Shown here: positions 1 through 8,671 of the stretch, in pieces | Layout: each line of letters begins with the position of its first letter | How positions within the stretch are numbered: position 1 is the first letter of the stretch | Assembly: GCF_007954505.1 (NCBI RefSeq) | Contig: NZ_CP042412.1 | Location: 3,658,001-3,722,000, forward strand | Direction of reading: 5' to 3' | DNA length: 64,000 nt | DNA from: Microbacterium sp. CBA3102 | GTDB lineage: Bacteria > Actinomycetota > Actinomycetes > Actinomycetales > Microbacteriaceae | Made by a program: the position numbers and the translations under genes | Notes under the pieces: generated by a model | The model's database searches: none | What the model was told of the DNA's origin: nothing | The model's input: the letters and a program-made list of their open reading frames with translations, nothing else

Positions 1-1169
1 GTGCGGATGTCGTACTCGGTGATGCGCGCACGGGCGAACTCGTCGAGCGCGGCGCGGCGGAGTGTGCCCGCGCGACTGAACGCCGGATCGTCCGAGCGGT
101 CCAGGATGAGGTTCTCGGCGACGGAGAAGCCGGCGACCAGGCCGTCCTCCGTGCGGTCCTCCGGCACGAACCCGACCCCCGCGTCGAGGATCGCACGCAC
201 GCTCCGGCCGACGAGTTCCTTGCCGTCGAGGGAGATGCTGCCTTCCACGCGGGCGGCGAGGCCGACGATGGCCTCCACCAGTTCCGTCTGGCCGTTGCCC
301 TGGACACCCGCGATCGCGAGGACCTCGCCCGGGCGGACGGAGAAATCGATGCCGTCGACGACGATCGCGCCGGTGGGCGTGAGGATGCGCAGTCCCGAGA
401 CCTCGAGACCTCCTTCGCCGAGGCGCGGCGGATCCTTCTGGACCGTGAGCTCGACGGCCCTGCCCACCATGAGGGAGGCGAGTTCGGCGTTCGTCGCGGT
501 GGGCGATGCCTCACCCACGACGCGTCCGAGCCGGACGATGGTGATCTTGTCGGCGACCTCGCGCACCTCGCGCAGCTTGTGCGTGATGAACACGATCGCC
601 GTGCCCTCGTCGCGCAGCTGACGCATGATGTTCATCAGCTCGTCGGTCTCCTGCGGCGTCAGCACGGCGGTCGGCTCGTCGAACACGAGCACCTTCGCAT
701 CGCGCGAGAGCGCCTTGATGATCTCGACGCGCTGCTGCACTCCGACGGGGAGGTCACCCACGAGCGCATCCGGGTCGATGTCGAATCCGAAGCGGGCCGC
801 GACCGACCGCACGTGCTCTCGCGCCTTCGCGATGTCGAGCGTGCCGAGGGCTTTGGTCTGCTCGTGGCCGAGCATGACGTTCTCGGCGACCGTGAAGACG
901 GGAACGAGCATGAAGTGCTGGTGGACCATGCCGATCCCCGCCGCCATCGCGTCACCGGGTCCTCGGAAGCGCTGCACCTCGTCATCGAGGAGGATCTCGC
1001 CCTCATCCGCCTGATACAGGCCGTAGAGGACGTTCATGAGCGTGGACTTGCCCGCGCCGTTCTCGCCGAGCAGCGCGTGGATCTCGCCCGGTTCGACCAC
1101 CAGGTCGATGTGGTCGTTCGCCACGAGGCTGCCGAATCGCTTGGTGATGCCGCGAAGTTCGAGCTTCAT
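1..1169 (-). CDS. ABC transporter ATP-binding protein, nucleoside/simple-sugar type (3' end outside window)
   Basis: Cytoplasmic ATPase of an importer that works with the BMP-family lipoprotein encoded just upstream. The start is the ATG at 1169; the frame stays open to the window edge, so the C-terminus is missing. Visible: Walker [10 protein letters not shown] at about residues 35-43, a Q-loop in a VHQHF context, a Walker B region ending FDEPTAVLTP, and the start of a second ABC half with a degenerate loop GVQGNGQTE. Two fused ABC halves are typical of RbsA/NupO-like ATPases (established). Substrate is inferred from the BMP partner: nucleosides are likely, sugars possible. A strong hairpin separates it from the binding-protein gene. 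Confidence 0.9.
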   Translation of the reverse strand, partial: MKLELRGITKRFGSLVANDHIDLVVEPGEIHALLGENGAGKSTLMNVLYGLYQADEGEILLDDEVQRFRGPGDAMAAGIGMVHQHFMLVPVFTVAENVMLGHEQTKALGTLDIAKAREHVRSVAARFGFDIDPDALVGDLPVGVQQRVEIIKALSRDAKVLVFDEPTAVLTPQETDELMNIMRQLRDEGTAIVFITHKLREVREVADKITIVRLGRVVGEASPTATNAELASLMVGRAVELTVQKDPPRLGEGGLEVSGLRILTPTGAIVVDGIDFSVRPGEVLAIAGVQGNGQTELVEAIVGLAARVEGSISLDGKELVGRSVRAILDAGVGFVPEDRTEDGLVAGFSVAENLILDRSDDPAFSRAGTLRRAALDEFARARITEYDIR

Positions 1170-1220
1170 ATCTGCACCTTATCCAGAAGAGTCATCCAGG
1201 AGAATCATCGTCCGTCCACG

Positions 1221-1261
1221 GCACGGGGCGAGTGGCAGCCTGCTCACCACTCGCCCCGTGC
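1221..1261 (-). terminator. Intercistronic hairpin between BMP gene and ABC ATPase gene
   Basis: Perfect 15-bp inverted repeat (1221-1235 with 1247-1261) around an 11-nt loop, inside the 107-nt gap between the binding-protein and ATPase genes. There is no U-tract. It may be a partial terminator or an mRNA-stabilising hairpin that makes the binding protein more abundant than the transporter subunits. Confidence 0.65.
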
Positions 1262-1276
1262 TGGACCTGCGACGAC

Positions 1277-2389
1277 TTACGGGGAGTTCTCGGACTCCAC
1301 CGTGATGTCGCCCGCGATGATCTGCTTCTGCAGCTCGGCGAGCTCGTCGAGGAGCCCGTCGGGCAGCTGGGACTCGAAGTCACCGAAGCCGGAGAGCTTC
1401 ACGCCCTCGTTCTCGAGCGTTCCCACGTACGGGGCCGGGTCGAAGTCGCCGGCGGCGGCCGCGATGGTCGCGTCCTTCACGGCGACGTCGATCGCCTTCA
1501 TGATCGAGACCAGCGTGATGTCGGCGACGCTCGGGTCAGCCACGGCCAGGTCGCTGTCGACACCGAGCATCAGCGTGTCCTTGCCGCTGTCGGCGATCGC
1601 CGCTGCCGCGCTCTGGTAGACCGGGCCACCGACGGGCAGGATCACGTCGACGCCCTGGTCGAGCACGCCCTGCGCGGTCTGCTTGGCCGTGTCGTTCGCG
1701 TCGAAGCCGCCCGTGAACGAGCCCTTCTGCGTCGCGGCGTCCCAACCGAAGACCTGGACCGAAGCGGACTTGTCCTCGTTGTACTTCTCGACACCGAGCT
1801 GGTAGCCGTCCATGAACACGGCGACGGACGGGATCTGCATCCCGCCGAAGGTGCCGACCTTGTTCACGCCGCTCTGCGCCGACCAGGCGGCCGAGGCGTA
1901 GCCACCGAGGTAGGCGGCCTGAGCCGTGTCGAAGACCAGCGGCTTGATGTTCGGGGCGTCGACGTTGCCGTCGAAGTCGTTGTCGGCCCAGTCGTCGATG
2001 ATCGCGTAGTCGATCTCGGGGTTCGCGAGGGCGGACTCGACGGTCGCAGCCGACAGCTTGAAGCCGACCGAGACGATGAGCGAGCAGCCCTCGGAGACCG
2101 CGGTCTCGAGGTTGGGCGCGTAGTCGTTGTCGTTCGCCGACTCGAACTCGAGCGGCTTGATGTCCAGCTCTTCGGCGGCGGCGTCCATGCCTTCCTTCGC
2201 GGACTGGTTGAACGACTTGTCGTTCCATCCGCCGGCGTCGGAGATGAGGCACGGGAGGAAGTCGGAGTCAACCGGCTTCTCGGAACCCGACCCGCTGTCG
2301 GTCGGGGCCTGGCCGCAGCCGGCGAGTGCGAAGATGACGCCCGCGGCGACCGTCGCGCCGAGCAGCTTCTTGGTGGTGGAGATGGTCAA
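1277..2389 (-). CDS. BMP family ABC transporter substrate-binding lipoprotein
   Basis: 370-aa solute receptor of the BMP/PnrA family, anchored outside the membrane. The N-terminus is a lipoprotein signal with lipobox LAGC and the lipidated cysteine at residue 25, followed by a Ser/Gly-rich linker and the BMP fold (DAGGWNDKSFNQ near the mature start is the usual family signature). Family members bind purine nucleosides or related ligands (established); the ligand here is not determined. It is the first gene of an operon running into the ATPase downstream. A GGGAGG ribosome-binding site precedes the ATG at 2389. Permeases would be expected beyond the window edge. Confidence 0.93.
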   Translation of the reverse strand: MTISTTKKLLGATVAAGVIFALAGCGQAPTDSGSGSEKPVDSDFLPCLISDAGGWNDKSFNQSAKEGMDAAAEELDIKPLEFESANDNDYAPNLETAVSEGCSLIVSVGFKLSAATVESALANPEIDYAIIDDWADNDFDGNVDAPNIKPLVFDTAQAAYLGGYASAAWSAQSGVNKVGTFGGMQIPSVAVFMDGYQLGVEKYNEDKSASVQVFGWDAATQKGSFTGGFDANDTAKQTAQGVLDQGVDVILPVGGPVYQSAAAAIADSGKDTLMLGVDSDLAVADPSVADITLVSIMKAIDVAVKDATIAAAAGDFDPAPYVGTLENEGVKLSGFGDFESQLPDGLLDELAELQKQIIAGDITVESENSP

Positions 2390-2432
2390 CTGATGCCTCC
2401 CTCAACGAACCCGCGGCCATCGCGGATCGATC

Positions 2433-2504
2433 AAAGTTACCTACTGTTTCAGCTTTTGCACACGCTCGCCCCGCATGTGCTGGCCAAAGGTTACAAAGCT
2501 GAAA
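2433..2504 (-). promoter_or_regulatory. Upstream region of BMP operon with 10-bp inverted repeat
   Basis: The 160-nt space between the BMP gene and manC is locally AT-richer. It contains TTTCAGCTTT (2447-2456) and its exact complement AAAGCTGAAA (2495-2504), plus near-repeats AAAGTTAC (2433) and AAAGGTTAC (2486). The layout suggests an operator or looping sites for a regulator of the nucleoside transporter. No confident -35/-10 pair was assigned. Confidence 0.4.
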
Positions 2505-2549
2505 TCAACCCACCGGATGAGCGTGGGATCGTGCTCATCGGCGCACGCC

Positions 2550-3665
2550 TCAGAGCACGTCCCCCCGGCCGGTGAGCTTGAGTGACTCGACGACGCCCTT
2601 CACCCGCTGGGCATGCTCGACCGTGGTGACGAGCAAGGCGTCGGGGGTGTCGACCACGACGATGTCCTGGACACCCACCAGGCTGATCACCCGCGACGTC
2701 TGACTGACCAGGATCCCGCTCGCCCCGTCCGTGAGCACACGTGCGTTCGGCCCCAGGACGGCGAGGTCGTTCTTGCGTCCGTTGTTGATGAGCTTGGTCA
2801 GCGAGGCGAAGTCGCCGACGTCGTCCCAGTCGAAGTGCCCGGGGACGACCGCGAGGTGTCCTCGGCGAGCGGCCGGCTCGGCGACGGCGTAATCGATCGC
2901 GATCTTCTTGAGGCGCGGCCAGATTCGATCCACCGCGGGTCCGCGCCGATCGCGATCGTCCCAGGCTTCGGCGAGTTCGAGCAGGCCGGCATGCAGTTCC
3001 GGCTCGTTCGCCGCGATCTCGTCGAGCAGCACGCTCGCCTTCGCGATGAACATGCCGGCGTTCCAGAGGTAGCCCCTGTCCGCGAGGTACGCCTTCGCCG
3101 TGTCCAGGTCGGGCTTCTCGACGAAGCTCTCCACGAGCGCGGCCTCCCTGGCACCCTCGACCACGAGTTCCGGGCCCTTCTTGATGTAGCCGAAGCCGAT
3201 CGCGGGTTCCGTCGGGGTGATGCCGATCGTGCAGATGTAGCCTTCGCGGGCGACCTCGACGGCGTCGCGGACGGCGAACTCGAACACCCGGGTGCTGCGG
3301 ATCACATGATCCGCGCTGAACGACCCGACGATCACGTCGGGCTCGCGGCGATGCAGGATCGCGGCAGCCAGTCCGATCGCCGCCGCCGACTCCCGCGGCT
3401 CCGACTCCAGGAACACGTTCAGATCGGCGATGCCCGGCAGCTCCGCCTCGACCGCGGCGCGATGGGCGCGTCCGGTGACGACGGCGATCCGGTCCGGCCC
3501 GGTGAGCGGCTCCAGGCGATCCCAGGTGTCGCGGAGCAGGGAGTGCCCGGATCCTGTCAGGTCGTGCAGGAACTTCGGCGCATCCGCGCGGGAAAGCGGC
3601 CACAGCCGACTGCCGATGCCGCCGGCGGGAATGACCGCATAGAAATCCTCGATGGTCTCGCTCAC
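2550..3665 (-). CDS. manC: Mannose-1-phosphate guanylyltransferase
   Basis: Makes GDP-mannose from mannose-1-phosphate and GTP, the mannosyl donor for glycolipids and for the polyprenol-mannose used in protein O-mannosylation. The 371-aa protein opens with the nucleotidyltransferase signature AVIPAGGIGSRLWPLSR and carries FVEKP and WNAGMF family motifs. Length matches single-domain bacterial enzymes. The GTG at 3665 is chosen over upstream in-frame ATGs because homology begins there and a TACCCT -10 box ends exactly 6 nt upstream (leaderless). It is divergent from the sdh operon. A mannosyltransferase gene at 52.8 kb would be a downstream user. Confidence 0.93.
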   Translation of the reverse strand: MSETIEDFYAVIPAGGIGSRLWPLSRADAPKFLHDLTGSGHSLLRDTWDRLEPLTGPDRIAVVTGRAHRAAVEAELPGIADLNVFLESEPRESAAAIGLAAAILHRREPDVIVGSFSADHVIRSTRVFEFAVRDAVEVAREGYICTIGITPTEPAIGFGYIKKGPELVVEGAREAALVESFVEKPDLDTAKAYLADRGYLWNAGMFIAKASVLLDEIAANEPELHAGLLELAEAWDDRDRRGPAVDRIWPRLKKIAIDYAVAEPAARRGHLAVVPGHFDWDDVGDFASLTKLINNGRKNDLAVLGPNARVLTDGASGILVSQTSRVISLVGVQDIVVVDTPDALLVTTVEHAQRVKGVVESLKLTGRGDVL

Positions 3666-3671
3666 CCTGCC

Positions 3672-3677
3672 AGGGTA
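3672..3677 (-). promoter_or_regulatory. -10 box of manC (leaderless)
   Basis: TACCCT on the minus strand, 6 nt upstream of the manC GTG. This spacing places the transcript start at the start codon. Confidence 0.5.
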
Positions 3678-3706
3678 CCCGCGGCCTCCTGAGCCGTTGC
3701 GGACAC

Positions 3707-3723
3707 TTAGGCTCGCCTTCGTC
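3707..3723 (+). promoter_or_regulatory. Possible DtxR/IdeR-like iron box upstream of sdhC
   Basis: TTAGGCTCGCCTTCGTC matches the left part of the actinobacterial iron-box pattern (TTAGG..AGCCT) in most positions but lacks a good right half. It lies about 125 nt upstream of sdhC. Iron control of the Fe-S- and haem-containing succinate dehydrogenase is known in actinobacteria, but this site is only a candidate. Confidence 0.2.
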
Positions 3724-3845
3724 GCTCCCCGTGTTCGGACAGGAATAGGATGGACAGCGATCGGGCGTGCCTGCCACTTCGACGAGCACACACTTGAACG
3801 AGAGCAGCGCACGCGACCGACGCACATCGATCAGGGAGGACGACC

Positions 3846-4280
3846 GTGTCCACGAGCGCGCGCTTGACACCGTCGATTTCGGAAACCACGTCAAAGACCC
3901 CCCGCGGCACCCTCTATCGGGGACGCGAAGGCATGTGGTCGTGGGTGCTTCACCGCATCACCGGAGTCGCCATCTTCTTCTTCCTTTTGGTGCACGTGCT
4001 CGACACGGCACTCATCAGGGTGTCGCCGGAGGCGTACAACGCCGTCATCGGCACGTACAAGAACCCCATCATGGCGCTCGGTGAGGTCGTGCTCGTCGCG
4101 GGCATCGTCTTCCACGCCATGAACGGGCTGCGCATCATCGCCGTCGACTTCTGGTCGAAGGGTGCGAAGTACCAGCGCCAGCTCTTCTGGGGCGTGCTGC
4201 TGGTGTGGGGCATCATCATGGCCGGCTTCGTGCCCCGCCACCTGATGCTCGCATTCGCCGGGTTCGGAGGAGGACACTGA
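3846..4280 (+). CDS. sdhC: Succinate dehydrogenase cytochrome b556 subunit
   Basis: 144-aa membrane anchor of complex II that helps bind haem b and passes electrons to the quinone. Three hydrophobic segments are visible (about residues 37-58, 77-97, 112-135). SWVLHRITGV holds the SdhC His/Arg region and GIVFHAMNGLR the probable haem-ligand histidine. The GTG at 3846 has a GGGAGGA ribosome-binding site about 5 nt upstream, so unlike many genes here it has a leader. It is the first gene of sdhCDAB, and its TGA overlaps the sdhD ATG (TGATG), implying translational coupling. Confidence 0.95.
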   Translation: MSTSARLTPSISETTSKTPRGTLYRGREGMWSWVLHRITGVAIFFFLLVHVLDTALIRVSPEAYNAVIGTYKNPIMALGEVVLVAGIVFHAMNGLRIIAVDFWSKGAKYQRQLFWGVLLVWGIIMAGFVPRHLMLAFAGFGGGH

Positions 4281-4726
4281 TGTCTGCACAGACCGTCGCC
4301 GCCCCGGTGCGCCGTCGCCGCGGAGTGAACCTCGAGAAGTGGGGCTGGGTCTTCATGCGCGCGTCGGGCATCGTGCTCGTCGTCCTGATCTTCGGCCACC
4401 TCTTCGTCAACCTCATGCTCGGCGAGGGCATCCACGCCCTCGATTTCGCGTTCATCGCCGGCAAGTTCGCCACGCCGTTCTGGCAGTGGTGGGACGTCCT
4501 GATGCTGTGGCTCGCGCTCATCCACGGCGCGAACGGCATGCGCACGATCGTGAACGACTACGTCACGAACACCACCGCTCGTAAGGCGCTCACCTGGGCG
4601 CTCGGCCTCGCCGCCGGTCTGCTCATCATCCTCGGCACGCTCGTGGTCTTCACGTTCGACCCGTGCCTGGGAGTGACCGAGGACAGCGTCCTGTGGTCCG
4701 AGTGCGCCGCACTGGTCGGGAACTGA
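4280..4726 (+). CDS. sdhD: Succinate dehydrogenase hydrophobic membrane anchor subunit
   Basis: 148-aa second membrane anchor of complex II. It has three transmembrane helices (about 30-50, 70-92, 107-130) and the haem-side motif ALIHGANGMR. The start is the ATG at 4280 that overlaps the sdhC stop. It runs 18 nt ahead of sdhA in the sdhCDAB operon. The basic N-terminal stretch (RRRRG) before helix 1 is consistent with a cytoplasmic N-terminus. Confidence 0.94.
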   Translation: MSAQTVAAPVRRRRGVNLEKWGWVFMRASGIVLVVLIFGHLFVNLMLGEGIHALDFAFIAGKFATPFWQWWDVLMLWLALIHGANGMRTIVNDYVTNTTARKALTWALGLAAGLLIILGTLVVFTFDPCLGVTEDSVLWSECAALVGN

Positions 4727-4744
4727 GAAGAAGGCTAAGAAGAA

Positions 4745-6571
4745 GTGACTACCGAGACGCAGGATTCCGTCGTCCGTGACGGCGTGCACTACCACCAGTT
4801 CGACATCGTGATCGTCGGCGCCGGCGGCGCCGGGATGCGTGCGGCCATCGAGGCCGGACCCGGCGCGAAGACCGCGGTGATCTCCAAGCTGTACCCCACG
4901 CGTTCGCACACCGGTGCGGCGCAGGGCGGTATGGCCGCGGCGCTCGCCAACGTCGAAGAGGACTCCTGGGAGTGGCACACCTTCGACACCGTCAAGGGCG
5001 GCGACTACCTCGTCGACCAGGATGCCGCGGAGATCCTCGCGAAGGAGGCCATCGACGCGGTCATCGACCTCGAGAACATGGGTCTCCCCTTCAACCGCAC
5101 GCCCGAGGGCAAGATCGACCAGCGACGCTTCGGCGGACACACGGCCGAGCACGGCAAGACCCCGGTCCGCCGCGCCTGCTACGCCGCAGACCGCACGGGC
5201 CACATGATCCTGCAGACGCTGTTCCAGAACTGCGTCAAGCTCGGCATCAACTTCTTCAACGAGTTCTATGTCCTCGACCTGCTGACGGTGAAGGACGCCG
5301 ACGGGAACACCCAGGTCGCGGGAGTCGTCTCCTACGACCTCGCGACCGGCGAACTGCACGTGTTCCAGGCCAAGGCCGTCATCTTCGCGACCGGCGGGTT
5401 CGGCAAGATCTTCAAGACGACGTCCAACGCGCACACCCTCACGGGCGACGGCGTCGGCATCGTCTGGCGCAAGGGCCTCCCCCTCGAGGACCTCGAGTTC
5501 TTCCAGTTCCACCCGACCGGTCTCGCCGGCCTCGGCATCCTCCTCACCGAGGGCGCACGAGGAGAGGGCGCGATCCTGCGCAACGCCTCGGGCGAGCGCT
5601 TCATGGAGCGCTACGCCCCCACCATCAAGGACCTCGCTCCTCGTGACATCGTCGCGCGCTGCATGGTGCAGGAGGTCCTCGACGGCCGTGGCGCCGGCCC
5701 CCACAAGGACTACGTGCTGCTCGACTGCACGCACCTGGGCGCCGAGGTCCTCGAGACCAAGCTGCCCGACATCACCGAGTTCGCGCGCACCTATCTGGGC
5801 GTCGACCCGGTCGTCGAGCCCGTGCCCGTCATGCCGACCGCGCACTACGCCATGGGCGGCATCCCGACGAACAACGACGGCGAGGTCCTCGCGGACAACA
5901 CCACCGTCGTCCCCGGTCTCTACGCGGCCGGCGAATGCGCGTGCGTCTCGGTGCACGGCGCCAACCGCCTCGGTACCAACTCGCTGCTCGACATCAACGT
6001 GTTCGGCAAGCGTGCGGGTCGCAACGCGGTCGAGTACGTCAAGACCGCCGAGTTCGTGCCGCTCCCCGAGAACCCCGCGGGATTCGTCTCGGGCATGCTC
6101 GAGGATCTGCGCAACAACCAGGGCACCGAGCGCATCGCCGTGCTCCGCAAGACGCTCCAGGACGAGATGGACAAGGGCGCGCAGGTCTTCCGCACGCACG
6201 AGTCCCTCCAGCACGTGCTCGGCGTCATCGCCGAGCTGCGCGAGCGGTACAAGAACGTGCACGTCGACGACAAGGGCAAGCGCTTCAACACCGACCTCCT
6301 CGAGGCCGTGGAGCTCGGCTTCCTGCTCGACATCGCCGAGGTCGTCGTCTACGCCGCGCAGAACCGCGAGGAGAGCCGCGGCGGCCACATGCGCGACGAC
6401 TTCCCGAAGCGCAACGACGACAAGTACATGAAGCACACCATGGCGTACCTGACCGGCGACCCGCACTCCTCCACGCCGAGCGATCACATCAAGCTCGACT
6501 GGAAGCCGGTGGTGTTCACGAAGAACGAGCAGGGCGAGTTCAACTACCCGCCGATGGAGAGGAAGTACTGA
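4745..6571 (+). CDS. sdhA: Succinate dehydrogenase flavoprotein subunit
   Basis: 608-aa catalytic subunit that oxidises succinate to fumarate in the TCA cycle and carries covalent FAD. The dinucleotide fold GAGGAG is at residues 25-30. The covalent-FAD histidine lies in [11 protein letters not shown] at residue 55. HPTG and the HYAMGGI active-site segments follow, with the C-terminal helical domain ([10 protein letters not shown]) intact. Length is normal. The GTG at 4745 has a short purine-rich leader (AGAAGAAG). It is 18 nt after sdhD and 2 nt before sdhB. Confidence 0.97.
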   Translation: MTTETQDSVVRDGVHYHQFDIVIVGAGGAGMRAAIEAGPGAKTAVISKLYPTRSHTGAAQGGMAAALANVEEDSWEWHTFDTVKGGDYLVDQDAAEILAKEAIDAVIDLENMGLPFNRTPEGKIDQRRFGGHTAEHGKTPVRRACYAADRTGHMILQTLFQNCVKLGINFFNEFYVLDLLTVKDADGNTQVAGVVSYDLATGELHVFQAKAVIFATGGFGKIFKTTSNAHTLTGDGVGIVWRKGLPLEDLEFFQFHPTGLAGLGILLTEGARGEGAILRNASGERFMERYAPTIKDLAPRDIVARCMVQEVLDGRGAGPHKDYVLLDCTHLGAEVLETKLPDITEFARTYLGVDPVVEPVPVMPTAHYAMGGIPTNNDGEVLADNTTVVPGLYAAGECACVSVHGANRLGTNSLLDINVFGKRAGRNAVEYVKTAEFVPLPENPAGFVSGMLEDLRNNQGTERIAVLRKTLQDEMDKGAQVFRTHESLQHVLGVIAELRERYKNVHVDDKGKRFNTDLLEAVELGFLLDIAEVVVYAAQNREESRGGHMRDDFPKRNDDKYMKHTMAYLTGDPHSSTPSDHIKLDWKPVVFTKNEQGEFNYPPMERKY

Positions 6572-6573
6572 GC

Positions 6574-7341
6574 ATGTCGACTGCCATCGCAGAAGCACCT
6601 GCCGACACGACCGAAGAGACGGCCATCCAGTCCTTCATCGTCACCTTCAACATCCGCAGGTTCGACCCCGAGGTCGACGCCGAGCCGCACTGGGTCGACT
6701 ACGACGTGGAGCTGTACTCCACCGACCGCGTGCTCGACGCCCTGCACAAGATCAAGTGGGAGGTCGACGGCTCGCTGACCTTCCGCCGCTCCTGCGCGCA
6801 CGGCATCTGCGGCTCCGATGCCATGCGCATCAACGGCCGCAACCGCCTCGCCTGCAAGACGCTGATCAAGGACCTCGACATCTCGAAGCCGATCTACGTC
6901 GAGGCCATCAAGGGTCTGCCGCTGGAGAAGGACCTCGTCGTCGACATGGAGCCGTTCTTCGCGTCGTACCGCGAGGTCCAGCCGTTCCTGGTCGCCAGCT
7001 CGGTGCCGGAGAAGGGCAAGGAGCGCGTCCAGTCCATCGCCGATCGCGAGATCTTCGACGACACCACCAAGTGCATCCTGTGCGCCGCGTGCACCTCGTC
7101 GTGCCCCGTGTTCTGGACCGACGGACAGTACTTCGGCCCCGCAGCGATCGTGAACGCCCACCGGTTCATCTTCGACTCGCGCGATGACAACGCCGCTGTG
7201 CGCCTCGACATCCTCAACGACAAGGAGGGCGTCTGGCGCTGCCGCACGACCTTCAACTGCTCCGAGGCATGCCCCCGCGGCATCGAGGTCACCAAGGCGA
7301 TCGCCGAGGTCAAGCAGGCGATCCTCCGCGGGCAGCCCTGA
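6574..7341 (+). CDS. sdhB: Succinate dehydrogenase iron-sulfur subunit
   Basis: 255-aa subunit that carries electrons from FAD to quinone through three Fe-S clusters. The [2Fe-2S] site is Cys74, Cys79, Asp82, Cys94 (RRSCAHGICGSD), with the Asp in the third-ligand position as known in other SdhB proteins. CILCAACTSSCP supplies the [4Fe-4S] ligands and CSEACPRGI the last [3Fe-4S]/[4Fe-4S] cysteines. The ATG at 6574 has a GGAGAGGA ribosome-binding site inside the end of sdhA. It is the last gene of the operon, followed by a hairpin terminator. Confidence 0.97.
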   Translation: MSTAIAEAPADTTEETAIQSFIVTFNIRRFDPEVDAEPHWVDYDVELYSTDRVLDALHKIKWEVDGSLTFRRSCAHGICGSDAMRINGRNRLACKTLIKDLDISKPIYVEAIKGLPLEKDLVVDMEPFFASYREVQPFLVASSVPEKGKERVQSIADREIFDDTTKCILCAACTSSCPVFWTDGQYFGPAAIVNAHRFIFDSRDDNAAVRLDILNDKEGVWRCRTTFNCSEACPRGIEVTKAIAEVKQAILRGQP

Positions 7342-7362
7342 CGCGCTGATTCAGACTCCTTC

Positions 7363-7400
7363 GAGAACAGGCGGTTCCCTTCCGGGGACCGCCTGTTCTC
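7363..7400 (+). terminator. Terminator after sdhCDAB
   Basis: 17-bp stem with one G-T pair: 7363-7379 pairs with 7384-7400 around a 4-nt loop, 21 nt after the sdhB stop. It lacks a clear T-run, as is common in this GC-rich group. Confidence 0.75.
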
Positions 7401-7435
7401 GCGTCAGCGCCTCTCTCCCGCCCCACACGCTTGGA

Positions 7436-7441
7436 TAGGGT
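7436..7441 (+). promoter_or_regulatory. -10 box of BrkB-like gene (leaderless)
   Basis: TAGGGT ends 6 nt before the GTG at 7448; no ribosome-binding site is present. Confidence 0.5.
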
Positions 7442-7447
7442 GGGGAT

Positions 7448-8662
7448 GTGTCTGAACCCGTTGACGCCGCGTCCGAGCCCGGTCGCCTCGATGCGGCCGT
7501 CGAACGCGCCACTGCACTGACCCAGCGCACGCTCGCGCTGTTCCCCGTGCGGGTCTGGCGCCACTTCCTGCAGCACAACGGCTTCCTCCTCGCGGCGGGC
7601 GTGAGCTACCAGGCGCTGTTCGCCATCTTCGCGGCGATCTATCTCGCCTTCGCGATCGCCGGCCTCTGGCTCGGCGGCAGCGAGGACGCGGTCAACGGCC
7701 TGATCGCCATGATCAACAGCTACATCCCGAACCTGATCCTCCCCGAGGGACAGGGCGGTGTCGTCACCCCCGAGCAGGTGCAGGAGATCGCGGCGAGCAC
7801 CACCGGAGTGCTGAGCATCACGGGTCTGATCGCCCTCGGCACCGTGATCTGGACGGCGATCGGCTGGGTGACCTTCTCCCGCCGCGCGACCAGGGACATC
7901 TTCGGGCTACCACCGGACCGCCGCAGCTACGTGATCCTGAAGGCGCGCGACCTGCTGGCTGCGCTGATCTTCGGCATCTCCCTGATCGTCGGCTCGCTCC
8001 TCAGCTCGGCCAGCGCCGCGGTGCTGAGCTGGCTGCTCAGCCTCCTCGGCTGGGACTCCGGATCGGACGGCCTCAACCTCGGCATCCGCATCGGCACGGT
8101 CATCGTGTCCTTCGCGCTCATGTCATCCGCGCTGGCGGCGATGGTGCGTTTCCTGACCGGAACGTCGCTGCGCTGGCGCACGATCTGGCCGGGCGCGCTC
8201 CTCGGCGGTGGCGCGATGACCATCCTCCAGTACGGGGCGGGATTCCTGCTGAGCTACACGCCCTCCAATCCGCTGCTGGCCACGTTCGCCATCTTCATCG
8301 GTCTGCTGCTGTGGTTCCGCGTGAACGGGGTCGTCATGCTGGTGGCCTCCTCCTGGATCGCGGTCTCCGCGCAGGACCACGATCTCCCGCTCCTGCAGGA
8401 GACCGAGGCCGAACGTCGGATCGCGGAGTATCAGACCCTGCTGACGGCGGCGCGCATCCGGGTGCGGGAAGCGCACGCGGCCCGCACCCAGGCGCCCTGG
8501 TACCGCGCCTGGGTGGCGAATCGGGCCGTGCGCGACGCCGAGGAGGAACTCGCCGACCTCGAAGCGTCCCCTCCCCCACCCGCGGCAGCGACGACGCCGC
8601 TCGCGCAGCGTCTGCTGGCGGAGCTGAACCGGTCGGGAAGGGATGTCGGCGGCTCTCGTTAG
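7448..8662 (+). CDS. YihY/virulence factor BrkB family membrane protein
   Basis: 404-aa integral membrane protein of the YihY/BrkB family, whose function is poorly defined (once misannotated as ribonuclease BN). Family landmarks are LLAAGVSYQALFA in the first helix and a total of six or so hydrophobic segments between about residues 45 and 305. The C-terminal 100 residues are charged, Ala/Arg-rich and probably cytoplasmic, with coiled-coil character. The GTG start at 7448 fits a leaderless transcript from the TAGGGT box. It stands alone between the sdh terminator and the exonuclease gene. Confidence 0.88.
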   Translation: MSEPVDAASEPGRLDAAVERATALTQRTLALFPVRVWRHFLQHNGFLLAAGVSYQALFAIFAAIYLAFAIAGLWLGGSEDAVNGLIAMINSYIPNLILPEGQGGVVTPEQVQEIAASTTGVLSITGLIALGTVIWTAIGWVTFSRRATRDIFGLPPDRRSYVILKARDLLAALIFGISLIVGSLLSSASAAVLSWLLSLLGWDSGSDGLNLGIRIGTVIVSFALMSSALAAMVRFLTGTSLRWRTIWPGALLGGGAMTILQYGAGFLLSYTPSNPLLATFAIFIGLLLWFRVNGVVMLVASSWIAVSAQDHDLPLLQETEAERRIAEYQTLLTAARIRVREAHAARTQAPWYRAWVANRAVRDAEEELADLEASPPPPAAATTPLAQRLLAELNRSGRDVGGSR

Positions 8663-8671
8663 GCTGGGAGC

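Noticed and set aside
2518-2552. Terminator after manC
   Set aside because: The TGAG..CTCA pairing needs a bulge and a long loop; too weak to annotate.
3950-6598. Very long open frame antisense to sdhC-sdhD-sdhA
   Set aside because: It mirrors the codon pattern of the sdh genes on the other strand, has low-complexity His/Glu/Val composition and no family signature.
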